Assembly: GCA_021797265.1 (NCBI GenBank)
Contig: JAJZZZ010000042.1
Location: forward strand, 1 to 11,348
DNA length: 11,348 nucleotides
Direction: 5' to 3'
Source: Thermoplasmata archaeon
GTDB lineage: Archaea > Thermoplasmatota > Thermoplasmata > Thermoplasmatales > Thermoplasmataceae
The translations under genes and the position numbers were made by a program. Positions 7,286 through 11,348 of this stretch are shown piece after piece; the stretch's first letter is position 1; each line of letters opens with the position of its first letter. The notes beneath the pieces were generated by a model that saw nothing but the letters and a program-made list of their open reading frames with translations, was not told the DNA's origin and did no database searches.

Positions 7286-7309
7286 ACCTGTTGCCATATA
7301 CCAGAGAAA

Positions 7310-8098
7310 ATGAAGATCGCCATAAAGTTCGGCTATCTTGGATGGGACTACAGCGGATTCCAGGTCGGAAACGGTGAAAACAGCATTGAGGACACAATAT
7401 CGGAATGTCTTGGGAGGATTGGCACATCCGCCGATATACACAGTGCTGCCCGGACCGACAGGGGAGTTTCAGCACTGTCGAACGTGTTCACTGTTGAGAC
7501 CGATCTCCCGGCTCCCCGGATAATAGGTTCGCTGAATTCCATGGTTGACAGCATGGTGTTCCACTCCTGGAGCAACGTTCCTGCAACCTTCAATCCTCGG
7601 CACTGTGAAAACAAGACGTACCGTTACATTCTGCGGAGGGATGACATGCCCAACAGAGAACTTGTTCTTCCGCAGCTCAGGCTGTTTCTTGGCACGCATG
7701 ACTTTTCTGCCTACTCCAGGCGGGACGGCAGAAATCCAGTAAGGACAATAGAGTCCATTGACCTCAGGGAGGAAGGAGGGACATTTTTGATCGATTTCAC
7801 AGCCAGAAGCTTTCTCTGGAACCAGATCAGAACTATCATTGCCTTTGTTGCTGAAAGCAATGCTGCCGGAGAGATACGCGATCCATTCAGTTCCACTGAC
7901 CGCTTTCCAAAGATCGCTGCGGCAGCACCCCTCATACTGATGGACGTAAGATATCCGGATATAACATTCAGCCCACTTGTGGGAAGATCAAAACTTGCCG
8001 CATTCAGCAGAAAGTTGAATGAAATCCAGTTCCGCGGATGGGTTTCGCAGCAGCTGGCCACTGGAATCACAGGAATAAGTAGTAATATGAGAAAATGA
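7310..8098 (+). CDS. truA: tRNA pseudouridine synthase A
   Basis: This 262-residue protein isomerises uridines to pseudouridine in the anticodon arm of tRNAs (positions 38-40 in the TruA family). The N-terminal strand KIAIKFGYLGWDYSGFQ is typical. The catalytic Asp is Asp50 in AARTDRGVSA (47-55). NKTYRYIL (101-108), the segment FLGTHDFSAYS, and RSFLWNQIR (166-174) are further family motifs. The ATG at 7310 was chosen because the family starts with this K-x-A/L strand and a TATA-like box lies about 29 bases upstream; the frame stays open back to 7199 but that would run into the opposing gene. It is likely cotranscribed with the MFS gene 10 bases downstream. Confidence 0.95.
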   Translation: MKIAIKFGYLGWDYSGFQVGNGENSIEDTISECLGRIGTSADIHSAARTDRGVSALSNVFTVETDLPAPRIIGSLNSMVDSMVFHSWSNVPATFNPRHCENKTYRYILRRDDMPNRELVLPQLRLFLGTHDFSAYSRRDGRNPVRTIESIDLREEGGTFLIDFTARSFLWNQIRTIIAFVAESNAAGEIRDPFSSTDRFPKIAAAAPLILMDVRYPDITFSPLVGRSKLAAFSRKLNEIQFRGWVSQQLATGITGISSNMRK

Positions 8099-8108
8099 TG
8101 CCCTCTGA

Positions 8109-9311
8109 ATGGGGTACAGGGCGCAGGCCATTTCTATCAATGCATCCAGGGCCGTTTATGCTCTGAACTGGTTCAACATTGCCCCCGGCCTTCAGTACAT
8201 ATCCAGAGACCTTGATCTTTCCCTGGTACAGCTTGGCATAATGACCACTGCATTCTACATTGGCCTCTCAACGTTTCAACTGGTGGGAGGCCTCCTTGCC
8301 TCAAGGATAGGAAACAGGGCCACATCGTCCCTGGGAATAACCATACTTGGGGCCGCAGTTATTGCAACCGGGTTATCCCAGAACCTTCCAGATCTTTTCG
8401 CTTCTCGCCTGTTTGCAGGCATCGGGTCTGCCATGTTTTTTTCCCCTGCTTTGGGAATGATTTCCGAGATAGTGCCTCAGGACAAATACAGTTTCCACGT
8501 TGGGCTTTTCAACGGATCATTCAATCTTGGAGGAGGAATAGGAATAATCGGCTGGGATTTCCTGGACCAGGCATTCAGCTGGCGCACTCCTCTCTTCCTC
8601 TCCGGAGGCATTATGATAGCACTTGCGGTTGAAAACTACATAATTCTCAGGGGGGCAAAAACCAGCACATTCGGAGCAAGGGTCTTCAGCAGGGCCGGTG
8701 AGGTGCTGAGGTCCAGGCTAATATGGATTCTGCCCATTGCCGCGCTCTCCGGCATACTTTCCGAAACCGTCATAGGGCAGCTCTTTGTATACTATGCCGA
8801 AACCGGCCTTCACATGTCACCAAATGTTGCAAGCGTCCTTGGCACCACATACCTGATCATAGGGTTCGTGGGCGGCATTGTTGGAGGTTACATTTTTGGC
8901 AGGACCAGGAAGAGGATCCTCATGTTCCTCGCATGGGCGCTCATGGTAGGCGCATTCACAGCGGTGATATGGATGACCTCCAGCTTCATCCTGCTCTTCC
9001 TCCTGCTGATACTTCTTGGAATACTGACGGTAAACGTGCTGTCAATGCTTTACACACTGACAGCCGAAGGTACAAAGGATCGAGGCATGGTCTCATTCGC
9101 CCTTTCATTCGTTAACTTTGTGCAGAATATCATAGGTTCATTCAGCCCGCTGCTTTTCTCTCTGGTGTATGACCATTCAAACTACGCATTTTCGTGGATA
9201 ACAATAGGGGCAATAGGCGCGGCCTGCGTATCCGCAGGATACATGTCGCTGGGTTACCTGAGATCTGAAATATACGGAAGACAGCCATTCTTTAATACTG
9301 ATTCCAGATAA
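8109..9311 (+). CDS. Major facilitator superfamily transporter, substrate unknown
   Basis: This 400-residue protein has about 12 hydrophobic segments in two halves, separated by a polar loop near residues 182-203. The loop between segments 2 and 3 holds GLLASRIGNR (61-70), a form of MFS motif A lacking its usual Asp, and the matching loop in the second half holds GRTRKR (264-269). Residues 133-150 (LFNGSFNLGGGIGIIGWD) resemble the glycine-rich segment 5 of MFS antiporters. The early segment is less hydrophobic (ASRAVYALNWFNIAP). The protein is expected in the cytoplasmic membrane; nothing in the sequence or neighbours identifies its cargo. The start is ATG 8109, 10 bases after the truA stop, without a recognisable ribosome binding site, so translation may depend on coupling to truA. 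Its end contains a TATA-like box for the ligase gene. Confidence 0.85.
   Translation: MGYRAQAISINASRAVYALNWFNIAPGLQYISRDLDLSLVQLGIMTTAFYIGLSTFQLVGGLLASRIGNRATSSLGITILGAAVIATGLSQNLPDLFASRLFAGIGSAMFFSPALGMISEIVPQDKYSFHVGLFNGSFNLGGGIGIIGWDFLDQAFSWRTPLFLSGGIMIALAVENYIILRGAKTSTFGARVFSRAGEVLRSRLIWILPIAALSGILSETVIGQLFVYYAETGLHMSPNVASVLGTTYLIIGFVGGIVGGYIFGRTRKRILMFLAWALMVGAFTAVIWMTSSFILLFLLLILLGILTVNVLSMLYTLTAEGTKDRGMVSFALSFVNFVQNIIGSFSPLLFSLVYDHSNYAFSWITIGAIGAACVSAGYMSLGYLRSEIYGRQPFFNTDSR
9291..9300 (+). promoter_or_regulatory. Possible internal promoter of the DNA ligase gene
   Basis: TTTAATACTG, inside the last codons of the MFS gene, lies with its AT-rich centre about 24 bases before the ligase GTG start. 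The spacing matches the other TATA-like boxes in the window, and the GTG has no good Shine-Dalgarno sequence. The ligase may therefore be made from its own leaderless transcript as well as by read-through. Confidence 0.35.
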
Positions 9312-9317
9312 TCAACA

Positions 9318-11075
9318 GTGTTATTCTCAGCCGTTTCAGAGAAATTCAACCAGCTTTCCGGGACACGGAAGAGGCTGGAGCTTACCCAGATACTTGTTGA
9401 TCTCTTCAGGGAAGCAGGAAAGGACCTGAGAATCCTCACATACCTGATCCAAGGGAAACTCGGACCAGATTACCTTGGCATAGAACTGGGCCTTGCTGAC
9501 AAGCTTATTATAACAGCACTTTCAGGCATATCCGGCAAGACGGATGATGAAATCAACGGGATGTTCATGAAAACCGGGGACCTTGGGTCCGTAGCCAGGG
9601 AGATTGCTGCGGCCAAGTCCCAGAACTCCCTGTTTTCCCATGATCTGACTGTTGAGGCGGTCCACTCATCGCTGCTGAAGCTTGCCTCTGTGAAGGGAGA
9701 AGGCAGCGTGAAGAACAAGATCAGGATATTCCAGGACCTCCTTCTTAATGGAACACCTGATGACGCACAGTACATTACAAGAATCGCCACTGGCAAGCTC
9801 AGGCTTGGAGTATCCGACGCCACCATACTGGATGCCCTGGTTAATGCCTTCTCCACAGCAGACAGATCTGCCGAGATAGATGAAGCATACAGTTTCCACC
9901 CTGACATAGGCTATGTGGCAGACCTGCTGTCCAGCGGGCGTGAATCCGAACTTATCAATGTGGGGCCGGAACCCATGGTGCCCGCCAAGGTGATGCTGGC
10001 AGAACGGCTTCCCGATATACCGCAGATACTGCAGAAAATGGGTGGCAGGGCTGCCTTTGAATACAAGTATGATGGAATGAGAACACAGATTCACTATTAT
10101 GGTGACCAGGTGAAGATCTTCTCCAGGGGCACCGAGGAAACAACGTCTAATTTTCCCGACATAGCAAGGAACTTTAAGTCCACCTTTTCAGTTGAATCAT
10201 GCATCCTTGACGGAGAAGCTGTCCCCTATAATCCGGAAACAGGGGAGCTGTATCCCTTCCAGATGGTTTCCCAGAGGAGAGGGAGAAAATATGATCTGGA
10301 AAAACTGGAGGCAGACGTGCCCCTGGTGGTGTTCCTTTTTGATGTCCTATACCTCAACGGGGAACCTTTGCACAGAAAGCCGTATCTGGAGAGGCGCCGT
10401 ATACTGGAAGGTCTTTTCACCCCCAATGATTCCTTCAGGACCGCAACACAGATTGTTTCGGATGATCCTGAGGAGGTTCAGAAGTTCTTCGATGAATCCA
10501 TCAATTCCGGCTGCGAGGGGGTTGTTGCCAAGAATGTGACTGACCAGTCCATATATCGTGCAGGGGCCAGAGGGTGGCTCTGGATCAAGCTCAAGAGGGA
10601 CTATCAGTCTGAGTTTGAGGATTCGCTTGACCTGACGGTGATCGGAGCTTTTGGCGGCCATGGCAGGAGAAAGGGCACTTATGGCGCACTTCTCATGGCA
10701 ACGTACAACAAGGAGACCGATGTTTTTGAATCCATATGCAAGCTCGGCACAGGCTTTACAGATGATGTGCTGTTTGCGCTTCCGGCAAAATTCCAGGACC
10801 ACATACTGCCGGATAAGCCTGCAAGGGTAGAATCACTCCTGCAGCCTGACGTCTGGATAGAGCCGTACTTCGTGATGGAGATAATTGGTTCCGAGATTAC
10901 AGTGAGCCCAGTGCACTCATGTGCATTCGGGAAAGTTGAAAAGGATGCTGGTCTAGCCATAAGATTCCCCAGATTTACAGGTAAATGGCGCCAGGACAAG
11001 AAGCCTGAAGATTCAACAAGCACACAGGAAATTCTGGAAATGTTCCATGATCAGAAAAAAAGAATAAAGGGCTGA
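9318..11075 (+). CDS. lig: ATP-dependent DNA ligase, archaeal LigI type
   Basis: This 585-residue enzyme seals nicks in duplex DNA, joining Okazaki fragments and finishing repair. The helical DNA-binding domain spans about 1-215. It contains QNSLF (102-106), at the place of the QKSFF PCNA-binding segment of Pyrococcus furiosus ligase. Adenylation motifs: I KYDGMR with Lys250 as the AMP acceptor; III FSRGTEETTSNFPD (268-281); IIIa FLFDVLYLNG (339-348); IV EGVVAKN (400-406); V WIKLKRDY (422-429). The OB domain ends with motif VI, AIRFPRFTGKWRQDKKPED (547-565). All catalytic motifs are intact and the length is usual. The GTG start at 9318 is chosen because family members begin with LFS-type residues at exactly this point. 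It follows the MFS gene by 6 bases and converges on an ssDNA-binding protein gene. Confidence 0.97.
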   Translation: MLFSAVSEKFNQLSGTRKRLELTQILVDLFREAGKDLRILTYLIQGKLGPDYLGIELGLADKLIITALSGISGKTDDEINGMFMKTGDLGSVAREIAAAKSQNSLFSHDLTVEAVHSSLLKLASVKGEGSVKNKIRIFQDLLLNGTPDDAQYITRIATGKLRLGVSDATILDALVNAFSTADRSAEIDEAYSFHPDIGYVADLLSSGRESELINVGPEPMVPAKVMLAERLPDIPQILQKMGGRAAFEYKYDGMRTQIHYYGDQVKIFSRGTEETTSNFPDIARNFKSTFSVESCILDGEAVPYNPETGELYPFQMVSQRRGRKYDLEKLEADVPLVVFLFDVLYLNGEPLHRKPYLERRRILEGLFTPNDSFRTATQIVSDDPEEVQKFFDESINSGCEGVVAKNVTDQSIYRAGARGWLWIKLKRDYQSEFEDSLDLTVIGAFGGHGRRKGTYGALLMATYNKETDVFESICKLGTGFTDDVLFALPAKFQDHILPDKPARVESLLQPDVWIEPYFVMEIIGSEITVSPVHSCAFGKVEKDAGLAIRFPRFTGKWRQDKKPEDSTSTQEILEMFHDQKKRIKG

Positions 11076-11084
11076 GAAGCCCTT
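11054..11084 (-). terminator. Hairpin with T-run, terminator for the minus-strand ssDNA-binding protein gene
   Basis: AAGGGCT (11067-11073) and AGCCCTT (11078-11084) form a 7-bp perfect stem around the 4-base loop GAGA. Read on the minus strand, the stem is followed at once by TTATTCTTTTTTT, a clear T-run. The stem starts 13 bases after the minus-strand stop codon. On the plus strand there is no T-run after the stem, so it suits the minus-strand gene better. The ligase stop codon is inside the hairpin. Confidence 0.55.
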
Positions 11085-11097
11085 AACCGGGAATTGT

Positions 11098-11348
11098 TCA
11101 GAAATCGTCTCTGGGGGGTCTTCCCCTTCCGCCCTGGTTATTGTTGTTGTAGTAACCGCCGCCGCTTCCGCCTCTCCTGAAGTTTCCGCCACCACCGGTT
11201 CTCCTTGGGCCTCTGAAGGTATTTTCGTATTCCTTCTCACTCATGTCAACTTCATCGTTGACCTCTGAGATTTCCTCTTCTCCAACCTTTAGGGTGCCAT
11301 ATTTGCCCACATTGAGCCTCATGTGCCCCCTAACCAGCGAAATGTAAC
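11098..11348 (-). CDS. Single-OB-fold ssDNA-binding protein (SSB/RPA-like), C-terminal part (5' end outside window)
   Basis: The minus-strand frame ends with TGA at 11100-11098 and is open to the right edge. Eight codons precede the first ATG (11322), reading YISLVRGH, so the gene probably starts outside the window. The segment ISLVRGHMRLNVGKYGTL looks like the last beta strands of an OB fold, comparable from memory with AFKGQVQLNAG in Sulfolobus SSB. It is followed by an acidic linker (about 20 residues rich in Glu and Asp) and a glycine-arginine-asparagine tail with RGG-type repeats, a run of four Asn and two Tyr. This is the layout of crenarchaeal SSB: one OB fold and a flexible tail. The last residues are RPPRDDF. 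Convergence with DNA ligase fits a replication/repair role. If translation began at 11322 instead, it would be a 74-residue RGG-rich protein without a complete fold. Confidence 0.65.
   Translation of the reverse strand, partial: YISLVRGHMRLNVGKYGTLKVGEEEISEVNDEVDMSEKEYENTFRGPRRTGGGGNFRRGGSGGGYYNNNNQGGRGRPPRDDF

Noticed and set aside
7199..7309. Upstream 37-codon extension of truA
   Set aside because: It would overlap the start of the opposing reductase-family gene and bury its promoter. The added residues are not family-like, and TruA proteins begin at the MKIAIKF strand.
7260..7475. Upstream 72-codon extension of the reductase-family protein
   Set aside because: It lies antisense to the truA start and catalytic region. 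FAD proteins of this family begin within a few residues of the GxGxxG strand, which the GTG at 7259 provides.
9470..10094. Two long minus-strand open frames (142 and 145 codons) opposite the DNA ligase
   Set aside because: They overlap each other in different frames, oppose a gene with all ligase motifs intact, and have no recognisable domain or promoter.
10347..10802. 151-codon minus-strand open frame opposite the DNA ligase
   Set aside because: It covers ligase motifs IIIa to V on the other strand, so its openness is explained by the codon bias of the ligase.
11136..11157. Short inverted repeat GGTTA ... TAACC in the tail of the ssDNA-binding protein gene
   Set aside because: The 5-bp arms lie within Asn/Tyr/Gly codons of low complexity and are not convincing as a regulatory structure.
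1..11348. CRISPR arrays, insertion sequences, integrase or toxin-antitoxin genes, tRNA or rRNA genes
   Set aside because: I looked for direct repeats with spacers, terminal inverted repeats, transposase or integrase motifs and tRNA-like folds in the gaps. The gaps are all 106 bases or shorter and show none of these.

Overview
The window looks like ordinary chromosome from a euryarchaeon, most likely of the Thermoplasmata / Thermoplasmatales type. The evidence is an archaeal-type leucyl-tRNA synthetase, an archease, a pyruvoyl-dependent arginine decarboxylase, an archaeal ATP-dependent DNA ligase, a geranylgeranyl-reductase-family flavoprotein and the tail of a tetraether-lipid-synthase-like radical SAM enzyme. 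Arginine is mostly encoded by AGG/AGA. Several genes have an AT-rich TATA-like box about 22-29 bases before the start codon and no Shine-Dalgarno sequence, the layout expected for leaderless archaeal mRNAs. GC content is moderate. The assignment below class level is inference.

Layout. 1-387 (+): C-terminal end of a Tes-like radical SAM protein, cut by the left edge. 427-834 (+): archease with its own promoter and a TTG start. 941-1492 (+): pyruvoyl-dependent arginine decarboxylase, followed after 3 bases by leuS (1496-4246), which has a GAGGAG ribosome binding site inside the end of the decarboxylase gene. 4316-6292 (+): a fused class II aldolase / short-chain dehydrogenase with its own promoter. 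It meets, tail to tail with an 8-base overlap, a short geranylgeranyl-reductase-family flavoprotein (7259-6285, -). That gene diverges from truA (7310-8098, +), and one AT-rich box in the 50-base gap could serve both. truA is followed by an MFS transporter (8109-9311, +) and an ATP-dependent DNA ligase (9318-11075, +), which may also have an internal promoter. At the right edge (11348-11098, -) is the C-terminal part of a single-OB-fold ssDNA-binding protein, convergent with the ligase. A hairpin plus T-run between them suits termination of the minus-strand gene.

Functions. Four genes serve tRNA biology directly or indirectly: archease (activator of the RtcB tRNA ligase), arginine decarboxylase (agmatine, precursor of polyamines and of agmatidine in archaeal tRNA-Ile2), LeuRS and TruA. 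Two concern DNA replication and repair: ligase and ssDNA-binding protein. Two are probably linked to isoprenoid membrane lipids: the Tes-like enzyme and the reductase-family flavoprotein. The aldolase/dehydrogenase is a sugar-phosphate catabolic fusion without visible pathway partners.

I see no rRNA or tRNA gene, CRISPR array, insertion sequence or integration site. No gene-free stretch exceeds 300 bases; the longest, 835-940, holds only the decarboxylase promoter if the start chosen here is right. The window reads as a housekeeping region, and I found no convincing undescribed multi-gene system. The most interesting points are small: the Asp-Asp-Phe tip of the OB-fold protein, the possible shared divergent TATA box, and the unusual short GGR-family flavoprotein.
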